Source: Microbacterium schleiferi (GTDB lineage Bacteria > Actinomycetota > Actinomycetes > Actinomycetales > Microbacteriaceae). Taken from it: a stretch of DNA of 64,000 nt. Every line of letters starts with the position of its first letter. Position 1 is the first letter of the stretch. A model generated the notes under the pieces. It was not told the DNA's origin, did not search any database, and saw only the letters and a program-made list of their open reading frames with translations. Positions 9,613 to 17,778 of the stretch are shown here, one piece after another. A program made the translations under genes and the position numbers. The stretch covers positions 62,001 through 126,000 of the forward strand of contig NZ_JAJGNI010000001.1 of NCBI RefSeq assembly GCF_020781975.1, read 5' to 3'.

Positions 9613-10604
9613 GCAAGCCAGGGCGCCCCGGCGCACGCAAGTCCACCAAGAAGGGGGCAACCAAGGGCTCGGGCGGCCAGGGCCGCAAGTCCCTCGAAGG
9701 CAAGGGCCCGACCCCCAAGGCCGAGGACCGCAGTTGGCACGTCGCCGGCAAACGCAAGGCTGCGCAGGAACGTTACGCCGCCGCCGGAGGCACGGGGCGG
9801 CCCGGGGCGCGCGTCGCGGGCTCGAACCCGAACCGGGGTGGTCGTCCGAAGCAGAGCGATGACACCGAGACCGTGACGGGACGCAACTCCGTCTTGGAGG
9901 CGCTGCGAACGCGCATCCCGGCCACCGCGTTCTACATCGCCCAGCGCGTGGAGATGGATGACCGCGTCAAGGAGATGCTGTCGATCGCGGCGCACCGAGA
10001 GATTCCCGTGCTCGAGGTCACGAGGCCCGAACTTGACCGGATGGCAGGTTTCGACGGCGTGCACCAGGGCGTGGCGCTCAAGGTGCCGCCGTACGAGTAC
10101 GCGCATCCCCAGGACCTGCTGGAGAACGTGATCGAGACGGGGCAGCTGCCGCTGCTTGTCGCGCTGGACGGCGTGACCGATCCGCGAAACCTCGGCGCCA
10201 TCATCCGATCTACTGCGGCCTTCGGCGGCCAGGGCGTCATCATTCCACAGCGCCGCTCGGCCGGGGTCAACTCGGCGGCGTGGAAGACCTCAGCCGGAGC
10301 AGCAGCTCGCATCCCCGTGGCCATCGCCCCGAACCTCACCACAACCCTCAAGGAGTTCAAGAAGCAGGGTGTATTCGTGCTCGGCCTCGACGGTGACGGC
10401 GACGTGTCACTTCCCGCGCTTGAGCTCGCCGATCGCCCCGTCGTGATCGTCGTCGGCTCGGAGGGCAAGGGGCTCTCACGCCTGGTAACCGAGACGTGCG
10501 ACCAGATCGTGTCGATTCCCATCTCGGCGGCCACCGAGTCCCTGAACGCCGGAATCGCGGCATCCGTCGCGCTGTACCAGGTATCGACGCTGCGGGCCGA
10601 CTAG
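9609..10604 (+). CDS. rlmB: TrmH/SpoU-family rRNA 2'-O-ribose methyltransferase (RlmB-like)
   Basis: A 331-residue SPOUT methyltransferase, probably modifying a 23S rRNA guanosine. Residues 1-85 are a very basic, Gly/Lys-rich disordered extension ([20 protein letters not shown] at the start), typical of actinobacterial members. Then follow the substrate-binding domain (VTGRNSVLEALRTRIPATAF) and the knotted catalytic domain with motif 1 (ALDGVTDPRNLGAIIRS), motif 2 (VVIVVGSEGKGLS) and motif 3 (ISAATESLNAGIAASVALY). It begins within the cysS stop codon. Substrate specificity is inferred from family and gene order. Confidence 0.92.
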   Translation: MSKPGRPGARKSTKKGATKGSGGQGRKSLEGKGPTPKAEDRSWHVAGKRKAAQERYAAAGGTGRPGARVAGSNPNRGGRPKQSDDTETVTGRNSVLEALRTRIPATAFYIAQRVEMDDRVKEMLSIAAHREIPVLEVTRPELDRMAGFDGVHQGVALKVPPYEYAHPQDLLENVIETGQLPLLVALDGVTDPRNLGAIIRSTAAFGGQGVIIPQRRSAGVNSAAWKTSAGAAARIPVAIAPNLTTTLKEFKKQGVFVLGLDGDGDVSLPALELADRPVVIVVGSEGKGLSRLVTETCDQIVSIPISAATESLNAGIAASVALYQVSTLRAD

Positions 10605-10619
10605 ACCGGGCCGAGGAGA

Positions 10620-10657
10620 GCGCAGCGGCGGCGCCGAGATCGACGCCGCCGCTGCGC
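10620..10657 (+). terminator. hairpin terminator after rlmB
   Basis: A perfect 14-bp G+C-rich inverted repeat (10620-10633 with 10644-10657, 10-base loop) starts 15 bp after the rlmB stop codon. It ends the cysS-rlmB operon. Confidence 0.75.
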
Positions 10658-10660
10658 ACC

Positions 10661-10828
10661 CTGAATGCTGCGCCGTATCAGTCCTTCTTGGAGCAATACG
10701 AACGACACACTCCGGGGGGCAAGCTCGCGACGATGGCCGACGTGGTGGATGCTACGCAATTCCTGTTGCGCAACCGCGGCGTTTCCGCGGTCAACCTGCC
10801 GGTCGACCGGGGAACCGTCCTGATGTGA
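10661..10828 (+). pseudogene. C-terminal remnant of a short-chain dehydrogenase/reductase
   Basis: The last 55 codons before the TGA at 10826-10828 read like the C-terminal end of an SDR enzyme: a HTPGGKLATMADVVDATQFL segment matches the usual TP-x-G-R-x-x-x-P-E-D-V/I-A-x-x-x-x-F-L pattern, followed by RGVSAVNLPVDRGTVLM in place of the T-G-Q-x-x-x-V-D-G-G end. There is no Rossmann motif, catalytic Tyr or start codon upstream; the frame runs straight into the rlmB terminator. This is a 5'-truncated relic. The rest of 10605-10915 holds only the terminator and the short leader of the next gene. Confidence 0.6.
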
Positions 10829-10915
10829 GACGCGGCGGTCCGAGGTCGTGCGCATGTCCTGCCCTAGAATGAGCGGACGTTCGTGGCTGACCAGTGGCCG
10901 CGCTGGTGGGAGATC

Positions 10916-11602
10916 ATGACCGAGGGCCTGGGCGCCAAGCTCCGCGAGGTGCGCACCGCGAAGGGAATGAGCCTTCGCTCGCTCGCGCAAGCGCTCGGAG
11001 TTTCGGCGTCCCTGATCTCGCAGGTCGAGATCGGTAAGACGCAGCCCTCAGTGTCGACACTGTTCGCCATGGCGAACCACCTCGGAGTGTCGCTGGACGA
11101 GCTGGTCGGTAACGTTCCCACCGCGGGCCCCTCGCCCGTTGCCCCGGCCCCCGCAGCGCCGGACGCTTCGACCGTCCGGCGCGCTGCAGAGTACCCCGTG
11201 ATCGAGATGGAGAACGGCGTTCGCTGGGAGAAGCTCGCGAGTGTTCCCGGCGGTCCTGCCGATGCGCTCCTGGTGACCTACCAGCCCGGGGCGAGCAGTT
11301 CGGTGGAGGACCGGCTCATGCGCCACGCCGGGGTCGAGTACGCCTACCTTCTCGAGGGTGAACTCACGCTGCAACTGGATTTCGACACCTATGTGCTTGG
11401 CCCGGGCGACTCGCTGAGCTTTGACTCCATGCGGCCGCACTTGTTCGTGAACCACTCGGACACCATTGCTCGCGGCGTATGGTTCGTGTTCGGCCGCAGG
11501 CCCCAGAACGAGACGCTGCCCGTGGCTCCCGGGGCCGCATCTCAGCCCGCTGTTCCGGCATCCGCCGTCGACGTGTTGCGCGCGATGGAACGACTGCCCT
11601 GA
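10916..11602 (+). CDS. XRE-family transcriptional regulator with C-terminal cupin domain
   Basis: A 228-residue regulator with an N-terminal Cro/CI helix-turn-helix (about residues 5-60; LREVRTAKGMSLRSLAQALG and SASLISQVEIGKTQPSVSTL), a Pro/Ala linker (about 72-92) and a C-terminal cupin (about 105-190; VEYAYLLEGELTLQLDFDTY, GDSLSFDSMRPHLFVNHSD). Such proteins sense a small molecule in the cupin pocket and control nearby metabolic genes. The ATG at 10916 is preferred over the GTG at 10883 because GGTGGGAG lies just upstream. It is the first gene of the metabolic block and converges with the alcohol dehydrogenase, so its target may be that operon or itself. Ligand unknown. Confidence 0.85.
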   Translation: MTEGLGAKLREVRTAKGMSLRSLAQALGVSASLISQVEIGKTQPSVSTLFAMANHLGVSLDELVGNVPTAGPSPVAPAPAAPDASTVRRAAEYPVIEMENGVRWEKLASVPGGPADALLVTYQPGASSSVEDRLMRHAGVEYAYLLEGELTLQLDFDTYVLGPGDSLSFDSMRPHLFVNHSDTIARGVWFVFGRRPQNETLPVAPGAASQPAVPASAVDVLRAMERLP

Positions 11603-11635
11603 TCCGGTTGACGGAGCCTGCGCGGGTCGCTCGCG

Positions 11636-12706
11636 TCAGGCCTGTGCGCGGCCGTGGACGGCTGCTCTGCGGTGCTCGGTCCAGGGGTCGATCAGTGTCT
11701 TGACCTGACCGGGAGCGCCGCTCAGTAGCGGCTGGAGCGCCCCGTCCACGACCTCACTCAGGGGGAGGACTTCCGCGGCGACATCCGTCCAGTCACCGCG
11801 CTCTGCGAGCAGTCGGACGGCTTCGGGGATGTCGTCCCGGTACACGTGCGCGACGGTGCCCACGATCGTGTACTCGCGAAGGGTCCACGAGCCGAGCGGC
11901 AGCCCCGGCTCACCGCGCTGGATGCCGACGGGAACGATCGTTGCGCCCGGGCTGGCAGCTTCGAGCACCGACGCGAGGCCCGGCGCAGACCCCGAAACCT
12001 CGAAGAAGACATCGGGGACGATCCCGCGTTCGCTGAGCGCTTCGCTCAGGCTCTGGCCTCCGGCCTGCAGGGTATCTGCGGCCCCGAGTGCCCGCGCGAG
12101 CTCCAGTCGCGGCGGGTTGAGATCTGTCACCAGCACCCGCGCGCCGGTGGCTGCTGCAGCGTGCGTGATGAAGGCACCGATGCCGCCCACACCGACGACG
12201 ACGGCATCCTGCCCCGGCTTCAGCCCGGATCTCCGAACCGCGTGTACCGCGATGGCCATGGGTTGGGCGAGCCCGAGCGTATCGAGGCTCAGGCCGCTGG
12301 CGGAGGCGTCCCACACGATCTCGGCGGGGCAGACGACGTATCCTGCGAGGCCCCCATCGTGGTGGAATCCGAGCGTCGTGTACGACGTGCACAGGTTCGT
12401 CCGACCCGCGCGGCACATCTTGCACTGGCCGCACGAGACTCCCGCGCCGCAGACGACAGTTGCACCGACCCTGAGCTCGGATACTCCCGCACCGACCTGC
12501 TCGATGATGCCGGCGAACTCATGGCCGAGAGTGACAGGCGGCTGGGCCAGAACGAGCCCGCGTCCGAATTCCGTGGCATCTGATCCGCAGACGCCGCACA
12601 CGCCGACCCGGATGAGCACTTCGCCGGGTCCAGGGGAGGGGACGGCGACGTCGTCGATCCGCAGGTCATGGACGTCGTGCAAGACCGCAGCGCGCATGGC
12701 GTTCAT
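11636..12706 (-). CDS. zinc-dependent medium-chain alcohol dehydrogenase (butanediol dehydrogenase-like)
   Basis: A 356-residue MDR enzyme that oxidises an alcohol with NAD(P). The catalytic zinc site is visible as GVCGVCGSDATEF and GHEFAG, the structural zinc site as CGQCKMCRAGRTNLC, and the cofactor Rossmann loop as VVVGVGGIGAFITHAAAAT. The pattern resembles (R,R)-2,3-butanediol, sorbitol or threonine dehydrogenases; substrate cannot be settled by eye. Its start overlaps the end of the Dabb gene by 4 bp, so the two are translationally coupled. It converges with the XRE/cupin regulator, 33 bp apart. Confidence 0.88.
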   Translation of the reverse strand: MNAMRAAVLHDVHDLRIDDVAVPSPGPGEVLIRVGVCGVCGSDATEFGRGLVLAQPPVTLGHEFAGIIEQVGAGVSELRVGATVVCGAGVSCGQCKMCRAGRTNLCTSYTTLGFHHDGGLAGYVVCPAEIVWDASASGLSLDTLGLAQPMAIAVHAVRRSGLKPGQDAVVVGVGGIGAFITHAAAATGARVLVTDLNPPRLELARALGAADTLQAGGQSLSEALSERGIVPDVFFEVSGSAPGLASVLEAASPGATIVPVGIQRGEPGLPLGSWTLREYTIVGTVAHVYRDDIPEAVRLLAERGDWTDVAAEVLPLSEVVDGALQPLLSGAPGQVKTLIDPWTEHRRAAVHGRAQA

Positions 12707-13014
12707 GACAGGCTGCCCGCGGCCAGCGGAAGCTGCGCCGCCGCGCGGTCGGCGAGCATGTCACCCATCAGGTCGGCATAAACCTGAGCGTGAGCGGGGT
12801 GGTCCAGATACGTGTGCAGACCCGCCTCGTCGTCCACGATCGCGGCGACGGCATAATCCATGCCGCCCGGCCGCAGGTGAAGATTGGGACCTGCGATGTA
12901 GGACCGCAGCTCGGGGATCTGCGCCGCCATGGCGGTCAGAGCTGCCGTCAACCGGGAGACGTCGTCTTCTGTGACGCTGTCGACCCACCGGAAGGATGCG
13001 AGGTGGAGGATCAT
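12703..13014 (-). CDS. Dabb-family (stress-responsive A/B barrel) protein
   Basis: A 103-residue dimeric ferredoxin-like alpha/beta barrel protein: MILHLASFRWVDSVTEDDVS, then IPELRSYIAGPNL and the terminal ADLMGDML region, with conserved His residues in HLRPGG and HPAHAQVY. Dabb proteins are small decarboxylases, cyclases or stress proteins; many accompany catabolic operons. The ATG at 13014 has GGTGGA-like purines nearby on the leader, and longer frames upstream run antisense into the next gene. It is the first gene of a two-gene operon with the dehydrogenase, and its 142-bp upstream region contains a clear palindrome. Confidence 0.8.
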   Translation of the reverse strand: MILHLASFRWVDSVTEDDVSRLTAALTAMAAQIPELRSYIAGPNLHLRPGGMDYAVAAIVDDEAGLHTYLDHPAHAQVYADLMGDMLADRAAAQLPLAAGSLS

Positions 13015-13031
13015 GCTGTCCGCTCTATGCG

Positions 13032-13064
13032 CTGATAGTGTCCAGTAAGAGTGAACACTATCAG
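13032..13064. promoter_or_regulatory. perfect 10-bp inverted repeat, probable operator
   Basis: CTGATAGTGT at 13032-13041 is repeated as its exact complement ACACTATCAG at 13055-13064, with 13 bp between (centre-to-centre 23 bp, about two helical turns). It sits 17 bp upstream of the Dabb-dehydrogenase operon start, in the divergent region shared with the ketopantoate-reductase-like gene. It is locally A+T-rich. The regulator could be the GntR or XRE/cupin protein encoded nearby, or another. Confidence 0.55.
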
Positions 13065-13156
13065 CCTGCGAGCGCGTACTCGAGACCCTCTGGACGCGAA
13101 TGTACGCCGCTGTTGTATCGTGCGAGTGTTTCGGCGACGGTGACGGGAGATCAGCC

Positions 13157-14185
13157 ATGACAAGAATCGCGGTTGTGGGGGCTGGGGCCAATGGCGCCTC
13201 GATCGGGGCTGACCTGATCGACGCGGGTGAGGACGTCACGCTCATCGAACAGTGGCCCGCCCACGTTGAGAAGATGCGCGCCGACGGGCTGAGAGTCATC
13301 AGCCCCGAGGGGGAGGTCCGTGTCCAGCCGAGCGTGGTTCACTTCTGCCAGGTCGCAGAGCTTCGTGCTCGCTTCGATATCGTCCTGATGCTCGTGAAGG
13401 CGTACGACGCGCCATGGGCGAGCAGACTCATCGAGCCGTATCTCGCCGAGGACGGCATCCTGGTCGGCGTTCAGAACGGGATGACAGCCAGAGTCATCGC
13501 CGAAGCCGTGGGGCCACAGCGCACGCTCGGGTGTGTGATCGAGTGCTCGGCGACGATGACCGATCCGGGCGTCGTGCATCGACACACCCCCGCGTCCCGG
13601 TCGTGGTTCGCCGTCGGCGAGATCGAGGAGGGTGAGCCTGCGCAGCGCATACCCGAGCTGACTCGCATTCTCGGGATGTCGGGCACGGTCGAGGTCTTCG
13701 ACGACATCCTCGCGGCGAAGTGGATGAAGCTCGTGAGCAACAGCACCCTGCTCGTCACCTCGGCGATCCTGGGAGTCCCCATGCTCGACGCCCTGCACAC
13801 GCCGGGATATAGAGACGTCATGATCGCCGCCGGCAACGAGGCGTTGACGGTGGGGGCCGCGGAAGGTCATCCGGTTCTGCCCATCTTCGGCCTGAACGCC
13901 GACGAGATCCGCGATCCGGGGCGGGTCGTGGACATCATGACAGACAAACTGTTCGCGAGCTTCGTCGTGCCCGGCGCCACCACGACGGTCCTGCAGGACT
14001 GGCGCAAGGGCCGCCGAAGCGAGGTCGACGACCTCAACGGCCACGTCGTGGCGCGCGGGTCTGTTCACGGCATCCCGACGCCCGTCAATGACATGGTGGT
14101 GGCGCTGGCGCATCGGATCGAGGCTGGAGAGATCGCTCCGGACCTGTCGCACCTGGCGATGATGCGCGAACCGCTCGATCAGTGA
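13157..14185 (+). CDS. ketopantoate reductase-family NAD(P)-dependent dehydrogenase
   Basis: A 342-residue protein with an N-terminal Rossmann domain (MTRIAVVGAGANGASIGADL) and the ApbA/PanE C-terminal helical domain containing the catalytic Lys region AAKWMKLVSNSTLLVTSAIL and the nearby RRSEVDDLNGHVVARG motif (conserved Glu/Asn-Gly). PanE itself makes pantoate for coenzyme A, but this member is longer than typical PanE and sits in a catabolic cluster, so it may reduce or oxidise another 2-oxo/2-hydroxy acid. It is divergent from the Dabb operon and convergent with the GntR gene, 29 bp apart. Confidence 0.8.
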   Translation: MTRIAVVGAGANGASIGADLIDAGEDVTLIEQWPAHVEKMRADGLRVISPEGEVRVQPSVVHFCQVAELRARFDIVLMLVKAYDAPWASRLIEPYLAEDGILVGVQNGMTARVIAEAVGPQRTLGCVIECSATMTDPGVVHRHTPASRSWFAVGEIEEGEPAQRIPELTRILGMSGTVEVFDDILAAKWMKLVSNSTLLVTSAILGVPMLDALHTPGYRDVMIAAGNEALTVGAAEGHPVLPIFGLNADEIRDPGRVVDIMTDKLFASFVVPGATTTVLQDWRKGRRSEVDDLNGHVVARGSVHGIPTPVNDMVVALAHRIEAGEIAPDLSHLAMMREPLDQ

Positions 14186-14214
14186 CGCGGCGTACCCGCT
14201 CTCGCCACCGTCGA

Positions 14215-14916
14215 CTATTGCGAGTCGGTAGCGAGCGCGAAGATCTCGGGTGTCCGGCTGAGCTGGCGGCGCGTGCGGCGGATGTGCCCACCGAGGACGC
14301 GTTCGGCTTCTTCGGTGTCACGATCCCGCAAGGCCGCGACGATGAGGTGATGCTCTTCGTGGGCGATGCGGCGAGCGTCGGGGGTCCACGATGAGACGTA
14401 GCTGCGCCGATATGGGGCGGTGAGGTTCCACAGTCGCACGACGAGGTCGGTGAGGTGGGATGTCTCAGCTGCGGCATAGCTGGCGTGATGAAACGCAGCG
14501 TCGAGGTCGAGGAAGGCGTCGGTGTCGTCGCCGGTATCGCTGATCCGGTCAGCGAGCTCGGCGAGCGCACCAATCTCGCGGTCTGAGAGGCGGGGGGCGC
14601 TGTAGGACAGCAGCAGTGGTTCCAGACGCTCCCGCATCCGGTAGATCTCATCGCACTCGGCGAGTGTCATCGTCGATACCCACGCTCCCGCGTTGGGTAC
14701 GACCGTCAACAGCCCTTCATACTCGAGCTGCCGGATCGCCTCGCGCACGGGTACCCGGCTCGCGCCGTATCGTGCGGCCAGATCCTCTTGAAGGATGCGG
14801 CTTCCGGGCGGGCGGGTTCCGTCGATAATCCCCCGGCGGATGCTGTCGGCGATGCGCGCGTGAGCATCCCCATCACGGCTGCGTGGTCCGTCGAGTCCCG
14901 GTGACGCCGCGGTCAT
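14215..14916 (-). CDS. GntR-family transcriptional regulator (FadR/FCD subfamily)
   Basis: A 233-residue repressor-type regulator. The winged helix-turn-helix is at about 18-85 (IADSIRRGIIDGTRPPGSRI, GASRVPVREAIRQLEYEGLL), and the all-helical FCD ligand domain follows (about 95-225) with the metal/acid-binding pattern DLDAAFHHA and a later EEHHLIVAALRDRD. The ATG at 14916 overlaps the VOC gene stop by 4 bp; the longer frame to 15498 is a shadow. Regulators of this subfamily usually sense organic acids and control adjacent catabolic genes, which fits the E1/E2 genes beyond the VOC gene. Two related palindromic motifs lie in the divergent promoter region. Confidence 0.9.
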   Translation of the reverse strand: MTAASPGLDGPRSRDGDAHARIADSIRRGIIDGTRPPGSRILQEDLAARYGASRVPVREAIRQLEYEGLLTVVPNAGAWVSTMTLAECDEIYRMRERLEPLLLSYSAPRLSDREIGALAELADRISDTGDDTDAFLDLDAAFHHASYAAAETSHLTDLVVRLWNLTAPYRRSYVSSWTPDARRIAHEEHHLIVAALRDRDTEEAERVLGGHIRRTRRQLSRTPEIFALATDSQ

Positions 14917-15437
14917 CGAGCGGGGTCTTTCGGGTGCCAGAGGAGGGTTGTCGCGGCCGCTTCGTAGGCCTTGCCGGACGGAAAGCTCACGAGCTCGAAC
15001 TGCATTCCCCAGGGGCTGCGGAAGTACACCCACCGTTGACCTGCGGATGCTCCGGCGCTCGCGACCGGATCGCCCATCACCTCGACGCCGTGCTCGCGCA
15101 GATAGCTCACCGCGGCATCCATATCGTCGACGTAGAGCGCGAGGTGGTGACCGCCGATGTCGCTGTTTCGGGGCTGCGGCGCCTGCCCGTCGGCGCTGTC
15201 GTATTGGAACACCTCGAGGTTGGTCCCGAAGCCGAGCCGATAGAACCGGATCTCGCGAATCTCGGTGCGAGGGTGTACGCCCAGGTGAACCCTCATCCAG
15301 TCGTCGTCCGAGCGCTTGGCATCGAGGGTGTACACGTGAATGGCGCCGAGGATGTCGACGAGAAAAGCGTGGGCCTCGTCGAGGTCGGGAACCGTGAATC
15401 CGACGTGGTCGAGACCGCCAACTCCGGGAAGGGCCAT
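14913..15437 (-). CDS. VOC-superfamily (glyoxalase/dioxygenase-like) protein
   Basis: A 174-residue metalloenzyme-fold protein with two beta-alpha-beta-beta-beta halves: GGLDHVGFTVPDLDEAHAFL with a metal-ligand His, and HHLALYVDDMDAAVSYLREH with the second His, followed by FRSPWGMQFELVSFP with the usual Glu ligand. It could be a lactoylglutathione-lyase-like isomerase, epimerase or dioxygenase; reaction unknown. The ATG at 15437 is preferred because AAGGAGG stands 5 bases upstream; the ATG at 15455 lacks this. It is transcribed with the GntR gene and divergent from the E1 gene. Confidence 0.87.
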   Translation of the reverse strand: MALPGVGGLDHVGFTVPDLDEAHAFLVDILGAIHVYTLDAKRSDDDWMRVHLGVHPRTEIREIRFYRLGFGTNLEVFQYDSADGQAPQPRNSDIGGHHLALYVDDMDAAVSYLREHGVEVMGDPVASAGASAGQRWVYFRSPWGMQFELVSFPSGKAYEAAATTLLWHPKDPAR

Positions 15438-15467
15438 GAGAACCTCCTTGCTCACCAGCGCCGGCCC

Positions 15468-15544
15468 GATTGTATCCAGATTGGGGGTTGATGCTCAACG
15501 AGGGCGGCCATATCCGGCACTAACGCTTGAGATTGGATGCAATC
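15468..15544. promoter_or_regulatory. paired GntR-like operator motifs in the VOC/E1 divergent region
   Basis: A palindrome GATTG-GATG-CAATC is at 15531-15544, and a related sequence GATTGTATCCAGATTG is at 15468-15483. Read on the minus strand the palindrome gives GATTGCATCCAATC, matching the second copy at 11 of its first 12 bases apart from small differences. The ATTGTATCCAAT type is common for FadR-subfamily GntR sites. Both lie in the 166-bp region between the GntR-VOC operon and the E1-E2 operon, so one regulator could control both directions. Confidence 0.5.
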
Positions 15545-15603
15545 GGTCGTACAGTCTGAGCAGACACACGGTCTGAATACGCAACGACGCGAGGATGGGC
15601 GAA

Positions 15604-17778
15604 ATGCCACGACGCAGACGACTCGAAACCGGCACGGATTGGATTCAGCTCACGACGACCGCCGCGGACTGGAAGGCCGCCGACCCGGCGCTGCTCGGGA
15701 CGATGCTTTCGGAGCTGCACCTCATCAGGGCCTTCGAGGAGACAGTGCTTGCACTGGCGGCCGAAGGTCTGGTCCACGGGCCCGCCCACTCGAGCATTGG
15801 CCAAGAAGGCGGCGCGGTCGGATCTATCGTGGGTCTTCGCTCGACGGATGCCGTCAACGGATCGCACCGCGGTCATCACCAGTTCCTCGCCAAGGCGCTG
15901 ACGCATGTCTCCGGCGGGGTCATCGATCCGCGCGATCCGGTGAGCCCCGACATCCAGACGGTTCTGCAACGCACACTCGCCGAGATCCTGGGTCTGGCGC
16001 AGGGCTACTGTCGCGGGCGCGGGGGATCGATGCACCTGCAGTGGTTTGAGGCTGGGGCGCTCGGTACCAACGCGATCGTCGGCGGCGGTGCGCCGATGGC
16101 CACGGGCAACGCGTGGGCGCAAAAGCACGCCGGCACGACCGACCTGACCGTCAACTACTTCGGCGACGGCGCGAGCCAGATCGGCTCCGTGCTGGAATCG
16201 ATGAACCTCGGCTCCGCCTGGAAACTGCCGGTCTGCTTCTTCATCGAGAACAACATGTACGCGGTATCGACACACGTGGACGAGATCACCGCAGACACCC
16301 GCCTCTCGGTGCGAGGACAGGGCTTTTCCATCCCGGGCTGGCGCGTCGACGGAATGGACCCGCTCGCCGTGCACCTCGCCATGGCCGAGGCCGCGGAGCG
16401 GATGCGCAACGGCGCGGGTGCCACCATCATCGAAGCCGAGGTCTATCGCTACTTCCATCAGAACGGCCCCTACCCGGGAAGCGCCTTCGGCTACCGCACC
16501 AAGCAGGAGGAAGCGCAGTGGCGTGACCGGGATCCACTGACCCGGGTTGCTACTGAGATGCAGAAGCTCGGTCATATCGCCGACGACGACGTGGCGGAGC
16601 TGCGCGCACGGTCGCAGGCGGCGATGGATGCGGCGGTTGCCGAGCTCATTGAGGCAGACCCTGATCGCGACGGGCGGCGCCGCATCCGTCCCGAGCTGTG
16701 GCCGGACCCGAGCTTCGTCGATGTTGGCATCCGAGGCGATGGCAGTGAGCTGACAGACCTGCCGGTTCTCGACGCGCCGGCGACACGCGAGATCACATTC
16801 GTCGATGCCGTTGCCGAGGTGATGGCGCGGCGGATGGAAACCGATGAGCGGATCGTCGTACTCGGCGAGGATGTTCACCGGCTCAAGGGCGGGACGAATG
16901 GCGCGACGAAGGGATTGGCGGATCGATTCCCAGGTCGTGTCCTGGGGACACCGATCAGCGAGAACGGCTTCTTCGGGCTCGCGGGCGGACTAGCTCTGGA
17001 CGGCAGGTTCCGACCGGTCGTGGAGTTCATGTATCCCGACTTCATGTGGGTAGCCGCTGACCAGGTCTTCAACCAGGTCGGCAAGGCGCGGCACATGTTC
17101 GGCGGGGATAACCCCGTTCCGCTCGTGCTGCGCACCAAGGTTGCGATGGGATCGGGATACGGTTCGCAACACCTCATGGATCCGGCGGGTCTGTTCGCGA
17201 CCGCGCCCGGTTGGCGGATCGTTGCACCCTCGACCGCAGCGGATTACGTCGGCCTCATGAACGCTGCGCTCGCGCTCGATGACCCGGTGCTCGTGATCGA
17301 ACACGTCGATCTGTACAACACAGCATCCGCCGTGCCCGAGGGCGAGCTCGATGGCATCCTGCCCCCCGGCCGCGCCGCGGTTCGCCGTGAGGGCTCGGAC
17401 GTCACGATCCTCAGCTACCTGTCGATGGTGGGGCACACGCTCGAGGCCGTCGAGCAGGCCGGAATCGACGCGGAGGTCATCGACCTTCGATGGCTTGACC
17501 GCGCCTCGCTGGACTGGACGACCATCGAAGAGAGCGTGCGCAAGACGAACGCCGTCCTCATCGTCGAACAGGGCGCTCGCGGTACCTCCTACGGAGCGTG
17601 GCTTGCCGACGAGATCCAGCGCCGCCTGTTCGACTGGCTCGACCAGCCGGTCGAACGGGTGACGGGAGGGGAGGCGAGCCCCAGCATCTCCAAGGTGCTC
17701 GAGCGAGCAGCTATTGCGCGGACCGAGGAGGTCATCGCCGGGCTTGACCGGGTCCGCGCCGCGTGGGGAGGCCGATGA
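15604..17778 (+). CDS. single-chain 2-oxoacid dehydrogenase E1 (fused alpha and beta subunits)
   Basis: A 724-residue thiamine diphosphate enzyme that decarboxylates a 2-oxoacid or acetoin-like substrate and acylates E2. Residues 25-370 are the E1 alpha part with the TPP motif GDG (residues 187-189) ending in FFIENNMYAVS; HRGHHQFLAKAL and GRGGSMHL are typical substrate-site motifs. Residues 394-724 are the E1 beta part (REITFVDAVAEVMARRM, VLGEDV, FPGRVLGTPISENGFFGLA, FMYPDFMWVAADQVFNQVGK). Most relatives encode alpha and beta separately. The ATG at 15604 has GAGGATGG at a proper distance; ATG 15595 is an alternative. It overlaps the E2 start by 4 bp. No E3 gene is present, so it must borrow dihydrolipoamide dehydrogenase from elsewhere. 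Confidence 0.9.
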   Translation: MPRRRRLETGTDWIQLTTTAADWKAADPALLGTMLSELHLIRAFEETVLALAAEGLVHGPAHSSIGQEGGAVGSIVGLRSTDAVNGSHRGHHQFLAKALTHVSGGVIDPRDPVSPDIQTVLQRTLAEILGLAQGYCRGRGGSMHLQWFEAGALGTNAIVGGGAPMATGNAWAQKHAGTTDLTVNYFGDGASQIGSVLESMNLGSAWKLPVCFFIENNMYAVSTHVDEITADTRLSVRGQGFSIPGWRVDGMDPLAVHLAMAEAAERMRNGAGATIIEAEVYRYFHQNGPYPGSAFGYRTKQEEAQWRDRDPLTRVATEMQKLGHIADDDVAELRARSQAAMDAAVAELIEADPDRDGRRRIRPELWPDPSFVDVGIRGDGSELTDLPVLDAPATREITFVDAVAEVMARRMETDERIVVLGEDVHRLKGGTNGATKGLADRFPGRVLGTPISENGFFGLAGGLALDGRFRPVVEFMYPDFMWVAADQVFNQVGKARHMFGGDNPVPLVLRTKVAMGSGYGSQHLMDPAGLFATAPGWRIVAPSTAADYVGLMNAALALDDPVLVIEHVDLYNTASAVPEGELDGILPPGRAAVRREGSDVTILSYLSMVGHTLEAVEQAGIDAEVIDLRWLDRASLDWTTIEESVRKTNAVLIVEQGARGTSYGAWLADEIQRRLFDWLDQPVERVTGGEASPSISKVLERAAIARTEEVIAGLDRVRAAWGGR

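Noticed and set aside
14215..15498. A long minus-strand frame that would extend GntR upstream through the VOC gene
   Set aside because: The VOC gene has its own strong ribosome-binding site and motifs, and ends with a 4-bp overlap to the GntR start at 14916.
15604..17778. Two separate E1 genes joined by a sequencing error
   Set aside because: The alpha and beta parts are joined by a normal-looking linker in one frame with no out-of-frame start or ribosome-binding site between them.
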